A stretch of 64,000 bases of DNA from SABI01 sp963678555 (GTDB lineage: Bacteria; Spirochaetota; Spirochaetia; Sphaerochaetales; Sphaerochaetaceae). The translations under genes were made by a program, and so were the position numbers. Numbering within the stretch: the first letter of the stretch is position 1; each line of letters opens with the position of its first letter. Shown one piece after another: positions 42,180 to 49,489 of the stretch. The DNA lies in assembly GCA_963678555.2 (NCBI GenBank), contig CAXXJA010000002.1, positions 1,251,878-1,315,877 of the forward strand, in the 5' to 3' direction. A model generated the notes under the pieces. That model had not been told where the DNA came from, searched no databases, and worked only from the letters and a program-made list of their open reading frames with translations.

Positions 42180-42396
42180 CTCTACTGGAGTGAGAACAAA
42201 CCGATGCCGGGGATTCGAGTTCGCCGGTCAGATAGACCGGACGTCGAAAGGCAACGATCACCATCGCCGTTTTGCAGTGCGGACCGCACTGGCATACACA
42301 TCGATGGTCTTGTCCCTCTTGCCCTGCAACTTCAGCATGCGCAGGTGCCGTTGGTAGAGAGATCGTTAAAGCGGGATTGTTCCGAGGATTCCATGA
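42180..42396 (-). pseudogene. Decayed tyrosine recombinase, N-terminal part
   Basis: On the minus strand, MESSEQSRF is followed after a frame change by SLYQRHLRMLKLQGKRDKT and IDVYASAVRTAKRRW. This is the SAM-like N-terminal domain of a phage-integrase/XerCD-type recombinase. Further frame changes follow, and nothing of the catalytic domain (R...HxxR...Y) is present. The start is at 42394-42396. It sits in the interval 42017-42517, where a cassette gene would be expected. Confidence 0.6.
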
Positions 42397-42517
42397 TAAA
42401 CTCCTTTGCTCAGAGGCCAGGAATTTGGCCATGCCAAGAAGTCTACCCTGAAGCTGGTGTTGGTTAAGATTGTGAGCTGATTTTCCCCGCCGCGCTAGCG
42501 GCTTTGGTCAACAACAG

Positions 42518-42611
42518 AATTAACGCGGACGGAAAATACGTGCGCAAATACTCGTAAACTTCGGTGATGGTCGTTACTTTTCTTTGCCGCCGATATTCAA
42601 GACCGTTAGAA
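42518..42611 (+). other. attC-like recombination site 3
   Basis: 94 bp: inverse core AATTAAC, core GTTAGAA. The arms GCGGACGGAAAAT and TTTTCTTTGCCGCCG are related to those of the site at 45012-45129. Confidence 0.55.
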
Positions 42612-42637
42612 GTCGCGTGTAGCATGGTGTGTAGCTT

Positions 42638-43684
42638 TTGACTACTAATATCATTGATATCATCGCTGCTAGAGAACTAACCGGTTTGCCATTGGTGTCG
42701 GCTGAAGATGCCAGTGATGTGGTCGGCACGTCATATCATGATTTGGAGCGTGAATCGGAAAGTAACGCTCATGCTTCAGCTAGGGAGCGAGCGATCGGCT
42801 ACTTCACCAGCAGGGGGTTTCATGTCTATCCCAAGGGTGTGGGTATTGACGGGGTTTTAACGTTTGCTGATTTAATCGCGGTGCGTGGAGATAGAACAAT
42901 TTTTGTGGAAGTCCTTTCTGATTCAGGATTATGTGAAGAAACGCTTGCACGAAAAGCCCAACTTCAAAATTACGCTGAACTTTGTTTTGTATTTTTTTAC
43001 GGGAACAAGGTTTCGGATGATCCCGGCTTGATGCTCATAAAGCGCAGTGTGGAGCGGTGGGCCGATGTTTTGTATTGCCGAATCCACGGCTGGTCAGGAA
43101 ATTTTATTCAAGATGATAGCCGTATGTCTGTTGCATTCGATACGACAAGAGATATCGGTATCGTAGCGAGCGGCGAAATTAAAATCGCTAGACGTAAAGT
43201 TGAAGTTGCAGTGAGTTTTGTCACTCATCTCTACGAAAACCCAATGAACACTACCATTTCGAATATCGTTGGGGCCCGAAGCTATCGATATGAAAAAATA
43301 TGGCTTTCGGTTTTTCGAGATATTGCAAAAAATACAGGTCACAATATTCGATATCGGTCGCGTTTTGAAGAGAACGTGACAATTCGCACCATGCGCAGGC
43401 AAAGCGGTTTACAAATGTATGATGCTACCGGCAAAATTTCCATGCGGCTGCGCTCAGAAAATCGTGAGCCCGATGCCAAAGAAAACCCAAATTGGGATTG
43501 CCACCCTCAATCGCGAGACATCCCTGTGGAATATGCTTATGGGGTTTTTGTGCTTGAGCGTACTGGCTCCGAAGGGATTAATCATATTGTTCGAGCTTTT
43601 AGGCAACAAGGGATTAATTTACAGTTGAACGCGGAATTAAAGGCCAATGCCTTCAAAGTTCTCGAAAAGCAAGTGCAAGCCTGA
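42638..43684 (+). CDS. Cassette gene 3, possible PD-(D/E)xK-fold protein
   Basis: 348 residues from a TTG start (a stop lies two codons upstream). Residues about 45-135 look like a restriction-endonuclease fold: ARERAIGYFTSRGFHVYPKG, then FADLIAVRGDRTIFVEVLSD and ARKAQLQNYAELCFVFFYG. The acidic residues D and E are in place, but the usual E-x-K reads E-x-L, so activity is uncertain. The C-terminal half is unrecognised and basic (RRKVEVAVSF, IRTMRRQSG). It is the largest cassette gene, and a role in defence is possible but only inferred. Confidence 0.6.
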   Translation: MTTNIIDIIAARELTGLPLVSAEDASDVVGTSYHDLERESESNAHASARERAIGYFTSRGFHVYPKGVGIDGVLTFADLIAVRGDRTIFVEVLSDSGLCEETLARKAQLQNYAELCFVFFYGNKVSDDPGLMLIKRSVERWADVLYCRIHGWSGNFIQDDSRMSVAFDTTRDIGIVASGEIKIARRKVEVAVSFVTHLYENPMNTTISNIVGARSYRYEKIWLSVFRDIAKNTGHNIRYRSRFEENVTIRTMRRQSGLQMYDATGKISMRLRSENREPDAKENPNWDCHPQSRDIPVEYAYGVFVLERTGSEGINHIVRAFRQQGINLQLNAELKANAFKVLEKQVQA

Positions 43685-43701
43685 GGAGACTGAGTGGCCA
43701 C

Positions 43702-43824
43702 TTCTAACCAGTGAATAAGCCGACAATTTTTCGCTGCCGCTCCAAATTGTCGGCTTTGTTCAACCATACGCTCCAGCCGACGTTCACTGCTGCGCAGCGC
43801 ACGCTGCTGAGATAGTCGTTAGGC
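43702..43824 (+). other. attC-like recombination site 4
   Basis: 123 bp: inverse core TTCTAAC, perfect core GTTAGGC. CAGTGAA pairs with TTCACTG, and an inner perfect stem AAGCCGACAATTT / AAATTGTCGGCTT lies inside. It is the best-formed site of the array. Confidence 0.75.
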
Positions 43825-43830
43825 TAAGAA

Positions 43831-44514
43831 ATGAATAAACTCACTTCGAGACATAAAGATATACTTATTGGGTGTTTATTTATTGTCGCTTCTTTGCCTT
43901 TTTTTATTATCGGAAAAACTCATGAATCATTTGACATTGGATTTATGTGTTTGTTTGGTGCACTTTTCTTTCTTGTCTTTACGCGGAAGAAAAAGTCATC
44001 ATATGAAAATAACGAGAAGATTAAGTATGTTGAGGGCTTTCCTCGCAAAAATCTTACGGGAAAATATAGCTCAAAATTTAACATTAACAAACTTGAAATT
44101 TTTGAACATGGAATATCATTGTTTTCAAAAAATCATGGAATTGTTTATTTAGAAAAAAATGAGATTAAAAAAATAACTTTGGAAGTAAAATACGAAGATT
44201 ATGGCTATAGATACCCTTGTGTTTACAAAGACATAGCAAGCATATTTATTGAAACTTGTTTTTCAGACAATAAAGAAATCATCACTTCTAACTGGGGATT
44301 ACGTAAAGAAATCCCATCTATTTTTGACCATTTGCGTCATAATTTTGAAAACGACTTTGAAATTTCAAGTACAGATACAATTTTTTACCATTTTCAAAAA
44401 CACAAGAGACGTTCTGAAAAAAATAGGAATACCTTTATTTATTTTATTGTTCTTGTTCTAATCATTATACTTATTCCTGTAATTAATAACTTCATGAGAA
44501 GCCTAACGAATTAA
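43831..44514 (+). CDS. Cassette gene 4, membrane protein of unknown function
   Basis: 227 residues, very AT-rich. Two membrane segments lie near the N-terminus (GCLFIVASLPFFIIG and FMCLFGALFFLVF), then a cytosolic beta-rich domain of about 140 residues that looks PH-like (KLEIFEHGISLFSKNHGIVY), and a final membrane helix (FIYFIVLVLIIILIPVINNF). It starts six bases after the attC core and its stop codon lies inside the next attC. Confidence 0.65.
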   Translation: MNKLTSRHKDILIGCLFIVASLPFFIIGKTHESFDIGFMCLFGALFFLVFTRKKKSSYENNEKIKYVEGFPRKNLTGKYSSKFNINKLEIFEHGISLFSKNHGIVYLEKNEIKKITLEVKYEDYGYRYPCVYKDIASIFIETCFSDNKEIITSNWGLRKEIPSIFDHLRHNFENDFEISSTDTIFYHFQKHKRRSEKNRNTFIYFIVLVLIIILIPVINNFMRSLTN

Positions 44515-44558
44515 TACAGCGGATTCGCTACCGCTCTCCGCTGATCACTAGGTTAGCT
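44501..44558 (+). other. attC-like recombination site 5
   Basis: 58 bp: inverse core GCCTAAC, core GTTAGCT, stem CAGCGGA / TCCGCTG. It overlaps the stop codon of cassette gene 4. Confidence 0.7.
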
Positions 44559-44581
44559 GTAAAAATAAAATGGAGAATGAA

Positions 44582-45028
44582 ATGAAACTTATTCTAGGTT
44601 GCGTGCTGACACTGCTTTTACTTTCTGGTTGCACAGTAATCAATGTTAGTCCAGTTAAGTCAAACACAAATTTGACTGATGTCTGCATTGAGAAAAACCC
44701 CAATGTGCACATTAAGGGTTTCATTGAAGCGGTACAAAGTGGATTCGAGCGTCATGGAGTAAATACCCGCGCGGTTGATCGACCAGTTCCTGAAAATTGT
44801 GAGAATATATTGTCCTATACAGCGTTAGAAACATGGGACATCGTATTCTACATGCACCACGCAGCACTCAGATTAGAGCATAAAGGCAATCTCCTCGGTA
44901 CGGCCGAATACCATTTGAGGGGCGGGGGTGGTTTTTCACTGCTAAAATATCAAAGTCCAAAAACAAAATTAGATCCAGTTATAGACCAATTACTTTCAAG
45001 TCAACAAAAACAGCTAACCAGAAAATGA
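44582..45028 (+). CDS. Cassette gene 5, small lipoprotein (Sbal_3080-like)
   Basis: 148 residues from the ATG at 44582 (GGAGAATGAA before it). The signal peptide LILGCVLTLLLLSGC has a lipobox with Cys. The rest, with ETWDIVFYMHHAALRLEHKG and AEYHLRGGGGFSLLKYQS, resembles the Sbal_3080 lipoproteins first named from Shewanella, whose role is unknown. The gene ends inside the next attC. Confidence 0.7.
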   Translation: MKLILGCVLTLLLLSGCTVINVSPVKSNTNLTDVCIEKNPNVHIKGFIEAVQSGFERHGVNTRAVDRPVPENCENILSYTALETWDIVFYMHHAALRLEHKGNLLGTAEYHLRGGGGFSLLKYQSPKTKLDPVIDQLLSSQQKQLTRK

Positions 45029-45129
45029 AGGCGAACGGAAAATGGCCGGGTGCTCCCCGAAAAGCAAAATCTAAATTGCGGTAGTAATCCGAAACATTTC
45101 GTCGCCGCCGTTTATCAGGACCGTTGAGG
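45012..45129 (+). other. attC-like recombination site 6
   Basis: 118 bp: inverse core AGCTAAC, core GTTGAGG (degenerate). The arms GCGAACGGAAAAT and TTTCGTCGCCGCCG are related to site 3. Confidence 0.55.
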
Positions 45130-45279
45130 CTGTAGGAAAACCTCAGGAATTAAAAAAACATTGAACTTCAAGGGTTACAAAACCGTTCGACGAGTCAGGA
45201 AAATTGATCTGAGGGCAAATTTCGAAGTTGATTTTTTAAAAATATTCGGGAGTAGGATTTTCCTACACCTTCGTTAGAC
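45130..45279 (+). other. Gene-less palindromic stretch ending in GTTAGAC
   Basis: 150 bp between site 6 and cassette gene 6. TGTAGGAAAA near the left end pairs with TTTTCCTACA at 45259-45268, and a good core GTTAGAC ends it at 45273-45279. It could be a second attC (an empty cassette) or the true right half of site 6. Confidence 0.5.
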
Positions 45280-45291
45280 CTTGGATGGGCA

Positions 45292-45684
45292 ATGAAACAA
45301 CTACTCACTCTTCTAATAATATTCATCCCCTCAGTTATCTATGCTGAAAATAACAGCAAAAGTGAAACGGCTGATTTTATGCTCAAATGTTCTTCCGCTA
45401 TTGATATTGCATCAAATTTAGAAACTGATGCTACTGTTAGGGAAAAATTAACATATCTTAAAAAGGTTTATTTTGTAATCGGCTTAGAATTATCAAGCAA
45501 AGAATACGCTAGAGAGAAATACGGTATCTTTTACAAAGAGCTAATGACTGGCGGCTCTGGCCCCAAAAATTCAGCAAAATGGATAGATTTCATACGAAGC
45601 GAGGTTAAATCATGTGAAACGCGTGCCCCAGCTTTACAGTCATATATTCAAGACGCAATTAGAACAAAATTGTCTAACGAATAA
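45292..45684 (+). CDS. Cassette gene 6, exported protein of unknown function
   Basis: 130 residues with a clear signal peptide (MKQLLTLLIIFIPSVIYAEN). The mature part is helical, with Cys in MLKCSSAIDI and VKSCETR that could form a disulfide. No family is recognised. It starts 12 bases after the GTTAGAC core and its stop lies inside the last attC. Confidence 0.65.
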   Translation: MKQLLTLLIIFIPSVIYAENNSKSETADFMLKCSSAIDIASNLETDATVREKLTYLKKVYFVIGLELSSKEYAREKYGIFYKELMTGGSGPKNSAKWIDFIRSEVKSCETRAPALQSYIQDAIRTKLSNE

Positions 45685-45732
45685 GGATAGATAGCGCGAG
45701 GGAGGAGCCGCAATCTTATCCTGTGGTTGGAC
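45672..45732 (+). other. attC-like recombination site 7 (array end)
   Basis: 61 bp: inverse core GTCTAAC, core GTTGGAC. It matches site 2 almost base for base, including the AAGGATA/TATCCT arms, and shares the following 100 bp with it (to about 45831). Confidence 0.75.
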
Positions 45733-45835
45733 GAGCCCAGTCTTTATAGAGATAAAGCAAATGTATCGGATTGGTTTTAAGGGGTGCGAAGGCCTTGAAT
45801 TCCTAGCTCTTTTTTCAGGGTGAGCCTTCAAGTCA

Positions 45836-45867
45836 TGAAGTCCTGTCCGTTGATGGACAGGACTTCA
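45836..45867. terminator. Perfect 13-bp hairpin past the cassette array
   Basis: TGAAGTCCTGTCC / GGACAGGACTTCA with a 6-base loop. There is no T-run on either side, so it may be a terminator of the cassette transcript or the end of a small repeat. Confidence 0.45.
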
Positions 45868-45940
45868 TTCAATTCGTCTGCGCTGTTTGCGATATTGACA
45901 AAGAGCAACTGTTCGGGGTTCGGCGTGGTGTTGCCCATGG

Positions 45941-46134
45941 CCCAAAAGACCCGGCAATCTACGTATTAAGAGCGCATAGTCAAAAAACGCTGAAAGAGAT
46001 AGGCGCTGTCCTGGAGTGCACCCACTACCGCCCTGTCAGCGCGGCTATTTCTATGATGGGGGGATGTTACCATCCGGGACATGTATGTGCGAGCCTGTCG
46101 GGAGATGAAAATCAGTCAACCGTAGACTTGCCCC
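45941..46134. repeat. Element D, right half only
   Basis: Matches 52821-53035, starting at CCCAAAAG and ending with the terminal repeat GTCAACCGTAGACTTGCCCC. The left half is absent here. Confidence 0.75.
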
Positions 46135-46159
46135 TCCTGATTTCTACAAAAATATGTCA

Positions 46160-46969
46160 TCAATGTTTTACAAAACGCTGCATAATGGCATAATCGCTAT
46201 CCGACGCTTGACGAAAACCAGCGATACCTATCGCATTTATCTCCGGACTATCTTTTTCTAGAGAGAGCAGGGCCTTGAGCAATTTCTGCCGGATTTCAGG
46301 CGGGAGTTTTCGACTAACGGAAAAGGCCCAATTGGGCAACCACGCAGTTGCTGCATTTTTTACGATGCTCCCAGGAATAATATATTGATCTGCGATATGC
46401 AAAGCAGATTCACGGATAAAACCCGCATCAACATCACCAACGCTGACAGGGATAATTACATTTTCCTGTCGATTTTCGGCAGCAGTGACAAACTTGATGC
46501 CCTTGGGATCTATATTTTCGTCCGTCAGGCTTATAAGTTGGGACAAATAGCCACCAGCGGAAATGTCACTGACAATCATTACCGTCTTGCCGGCGAGATC
46601 AGCCAGGTTCTCAATACCACTATCCGGTCGACTTATAACGATTCCACGAAACTTGTCTCCGTCATTTTTACTGACAGCCATTGCGAGAGCCTCGTGGGCA
46701 GTCGAAACCTCTGAGAAAACCAAGGGATTTTCATAGCCGATATCAATAGACCCGTTTTTAATTTTATTTTCGTAGTCGGTGAAATCTTTTGCTAGCTCCA
46801 AACGAACTTTCTCGCCCAGTTGATTTGAAAGATACTCAGCAAGAGGGGTCATCATTTGGGTTAGCTGCTTCGGATAGTAGCGAGGTAAAATCGATAAAAC
46901 ATATTCGCGGCTATATGCTGGAGAAGTCAATAAGCATAGAAAGATAAGGAAGAGCAGACTTTTTTTCAT
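46160..46969 (-). CDS. PhnD/SsuA-like periplasmic binding protein 1
   Basis: 269 residues with the signal peptide LFLIFLCLLTSPAYS. The periplasmic-binding fold of the PhnD type is seen as RYYPKQLTQMMTPLAEYLSN, IDIGYENPLVFSEVS, VSDISAGGYLSQLISL and VDAGFIRESAL. PhnD proteins bind phosphonates or related oxyanions for ABC importers, but no importer genes are here. It is the third gene after a HAMP receptor and a paralogue, so a sensory role is more likely. Confidence 0.85.
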   Translation of the reverse strand: MKKSLLFLIFLCLLTSPAYSREYVLSILPRYYPKQLTQMMTPLAEYLSNQLGEKVRLELAKDFTDYENKIKNGSIDIGYENPLVFSEVSTAHEALAMAVSKNDGDKFRGIVISRPDSGIENLADLAGKTVMIVSDISAGGYLSQLISLTDENIDPKGIKFVTAAENRQENVIIPVSVGDVDAGFIRESALHIADQYIIPGSIVKNAATAWLPNWAFSVSRKLPPEIRQKLLKALLSLEKDSPEINAIGIAGFRQASDSDYAIMQRFVKH

Positions 46970-47168
46970 GACAGGGTTCTCCTTTAATCAACTCGTGTCT
47001 GTCTGAGGTCTCGGCTGGACATGAGTTAGTTGATTGAATAAATTCTGAATCATTTTAACTGTCAAAGGGTGCCATCCCCAACTAGAGCTAAGCCAGGAAG
47101 GCAGAACGTAGACGGCGGTAAAAAGGGCCGGAATAAGTCCAGAGAACCCATGGGTTTCGTTTGCATTT

Positions 47169-47999
47169 TTACTCTGAGGAAACAGAGACCCCAACTGCCC
47201 GCCGTATTGCGTTGAAATTCTTATCCTCCACCTTCTCAAAAGAGTCAATTTGCAATGCTTGGAGAATTGGGTCATTCCTTTTTAAATTAATCAGGGCATT
47301 GCGAATGGCGTCCTTTGTCTTCTCCGGCAGGTCTCGTCTCACTGAAATGACCCATTCAGGAAGATACGCTGTCTTTTTAATCACCTTAATCTGGCTTCGC
47401 GGAACAAATGCATCTGCTGCATGCAGTGCGGATTCACGGATAAACCCAGCATCCACATCGCCATTGTAGGTTGAAAATATAACATTCTCCTGTTTGTTAT
47501 TCAGCGCGACCTCGAGAATCATGTCCTTATTTGTATCAATGCCTTCCTGTAATAATGATATACGCTGAGAAAGATAGCCCCCCGCTGATGTGTTGCTGAC
47601 AATGGCGATATGTTTTCCTACCAATTCATTGACAGCGACTATCGGACTGTCTGTGCGGGTGATGATAAGACCCCGGAACTTTGAACCATCCGGTTTCTTG
47701 GATATTACGGCCACGGCTTGATGGGGAGATCGGACATAAACAAGTGGATTTTCGAAGCCAATGTCAATATCTCGGGCCAGCCGTTGCTCATATTCCTTAA
47801 AATCAGTTACGATAATGGGCTCAATCTGGATTCCAGTCGTATAGCTTAAATATTTTGCTAATGGTCTGACCCGTTTTTCGATTTCATCCAAAGAGTAATG
47901 TGGCAACATGGATAAGCGAAGCGAACTTGCTGCAAAGCTCGAAAAAGGAGAAGCGAGTATTAGACCGATTGACAAAGCGATAAGAAATAAAGATTTCAT
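47169..47999 (-). CDS. PhnD/SsuA-like periplasmic binding protein 2
   Basis: 276 residues, a clear paralogue of the next gene (IDIGFENPLVYVRSPHQAVA, VSNTSAGGYLSQRISLLQEG, VDAGFIRESALHAADAFVPR). It has a signal peptide (ALSIGLILASPFSSFAA). The start overlaps the stop of the HAMP gene by 4 bases. 199 bp separate it from the third gene. The two copies may bind different ligands or form a pair on the receptor. Confidence 0.85.
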   Translation of the reverse strand: MKSLFLIALSIGLILASPFSSFAASSLRLSMLPHYSLDEIEKRVRPLAKYLSYTTGIQIEPIIVTDFKEYEQRLARDIDIGFENPLVYVRSPHQAVAVISKKPDGSKFRGLIITRTDSPIVAVNELVGKHIAIVSNTSAGGYLSQRISLLQEGIDTNKDMILEVALNNKQENVIFSTYNGDVDAGFIRESALHAADAFVPRSQIKVIKKTAYLPEWVISVRRDLPEKTKDAIRNALINLKRNDPILQALQIDSFEKVEDKNFNAIRRAVGVSVSSE

Positions 48000-48865
48000 A
48001 GCTTTTCTCCGGAGTTTAGGCCGGATTTCTGAGGGGAGGTTTTGCTCCTCTGCTCATTGTTCTGCATTTTTTTCATCATATAGTTAACAGCTGCTTGCAT
48101 CCGAGTGAAAGATTGTGCCAGTTCCCATATCTCACCGCCGCATTTGATGTTGATGCTAGTGTCAATCTTGCCGATTGAAATTGCATGAGCTTGCTCTGTT
48201 AATTGCCGAATCGGCTTGGATACGGTTTTCGCGACCAGCATAATAGCGACGGCTCCCACCAATCCCATTATGCCAAGTAAGGCAAGAAGCGGGTAGAGGG
48301 CAGCTTGAAGCTCCTTGTCCACGTTTTCGGTAAAAATACCGATGTGAGCCTCGCTTCCACTTAATCCAAGAGGCATCGCAATCTCAAAAACTTTCTGTCC
48401 GCCCACCACTATATCGCGGTGTTCTTCTGTCTGATTGGTCGTCATTCGTATTTTCTCGACCAATTTTTTAGGGAATCCTTTTTCTTTAACCAGTGCCGCA
48501 AAGTCAGAGTTAAAGCGGCTCAGGTCGCTAAACTGTCCTGCAATAGCGATTCCTCTTTTGTTTATGACAGCCACATATGCAACATCAGGCAGGTTTACCG
48601 TAATTTCAGCAACTTTGTTGACCCGCAAGTAGTTACGAGTGAGCACTGGCTCGAGAACTGTAGAAGAAAAGGATTTTGATATGGCAAATGTTCGTTGAAC
48701 GATTTGCTCGTTGACCAGGGGCGGCACAAAGCGTTGATACAGAAAAACCAATAAAATGCCCAGAAGGAAAATATAACCTAAAAAGGCCAACATGAGTTTG
48801 GTATTGATTTTTAAACCAGGAACTTTTGTTTTTGGCTCAGAAACTTTAGAATCAGGTTGGTTCAT
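47996..48865 (-). CDS. HAMP-domain membrane receptor without output domain
   Basis: 289 residues. A membrane helix lies at about 26-45 (LMLAFLGYIFLLGILLVFLY), then a periplasmic region of about 150 residues resembling a single Cache domain (LPDVAYVAVINKRGIAIAGQ), then a second helix (about 192-213; LALLGIMGLVGAVAIML) and HAMP (SKPIRQLTEQAHAISIGKID). It ends about 35 residues after HAMP, with no kinase, GGDEF or MCP domain. It leads an operon with two PhnD-like proteins. Confidence 0.8.
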   Translation of the reverse strand: MNQPDSKVSEPKTKVPGLKINTKLMLAFLGYIFLLGILLVFLYQRFVPPLVNEQIVQRTFAISKSFSSTVLEPVLTRNYLRVNKVAEITVNLPDVAYVAVINKRGIAIAGQFSDLSRFNSDFAALVKEKGFPKKLVEKIRMTTNQTEEHRDIVVGGQKVFEIAMPLGLSGSEAHIGIFTENVDKELQAALYPLLALLGIMGLVGAVAIMLVAKTVSKPIRQLTEQAHAISIGKIDTSINIKCGGEIWELAQSFTRMQAAVNYMMKKMQNNEQRSKTSPQKSGLNSGEKL

Positions 48866-48963
48866 GATATAAAATCCTCCGCGACTAATTGTAAGAATTC
48901 CACCGGAATTTAGGGGACTTTAACATGTTTAAAATCTTTATGGAAGTTTTCTAATGTTAGTGC

Positions 48964-49189
48964 CTAGTATGGCAGCTTGCCAAGTTCATGATATAAAGCA
49001 ATTTGTAGGCCTTTCAGTATTCTGAAACCGTAGGCTTTTCTCATCGTGGGTTTTGCCTTGAGGTTCATTCTCTCTACGGACCCACTTAAAGGCTGCTTCT
49101 TTGGCTCTGAACCAGTTCAGGATCAGCGGCTTGTGATTGCGTAGCATAGTGGCCACCTTTTTCATCGGTTCCAGACCAACAACGGCCAA
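48964..49189 (-). pseudogene. ISL3-family transposase, C-terminal remnant
   Basis: The minus strand reads PMKKVATMLRNHKPLILNWF and RAKEAAFKW. After a frame change it reads MNLKAKPTMRKAYGFRILKG and LQIALYHELGKLPY before a stop at 48964-48966. This is the typical ISL3 transposase C-terminus. The catalytic N-terminal part is missing and no terminal repeats were found. Confidence 0.75.
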
Positions 49190-49489
49190 GTGGATACCGG
49201 CAGGGCGGTTTCAGATCAAAATCTTCCCCTGGAAGCCTTCGCTTTGCCAGGATGGTACGCGGATTTGAATTTGGACTATGTTATAGTCGTTTCGGAATTG
49301 GGCGTAAAATATTCTGAGGCTCATCGTGCCCGTTATGATGCCCTCAGTAGTATAGATAAGGGTGATTTTCCCGAATATCAAAACACGCTGCAGAAACATT
49401 TTCAGGAAGGCTTTATAGTGTCCTCTCAGCCTCTTGAAGTATCAGCCCAGATATTGAGAGATATCGACATCATCGATTTGCTCAGGTAA
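49190..49489 (+). CDS. Short open frame of uncertain status
   Basis: 99 codons from ATG, convergent with and overlapping the HD-GYP gene end by 48 bp. The middle reads like protein (WYADLNLDYVIVVSELGVKY, LQKHFQEGFIVSSQPLEVSA). The first codons overlap the ISL3 remnant, so it may be a gene fragment whose 5' end was replaced by the insertion. No family is recognised. Confidence 0.3.
   Translation: MDTGRAVSDQNLPLEAFALPGWYADLNLDYVIVVSELGVKYSEAHRARYDALSSIDKGDFPEYQNTLQKHFQEGFIVSSQPLEVSAQILRDIDIIDLLR

Noticed and set aside
42126..42467. A 113-codon plus-strand cassette gene after attC site 2
   Set aside because: It lies opposite the recombinase-like remnant, has biased composition and no clear start signal. 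The minus-strand protein similarity is more convincing.
46988..47275. A 95-codon minus-strand frame between the two PhnD-like genes
   Set aside because: It overlaps the second PhnD-like gene by over 100 bp in another frame, and its unique part lacks a ribosome site or recognisable pattern.
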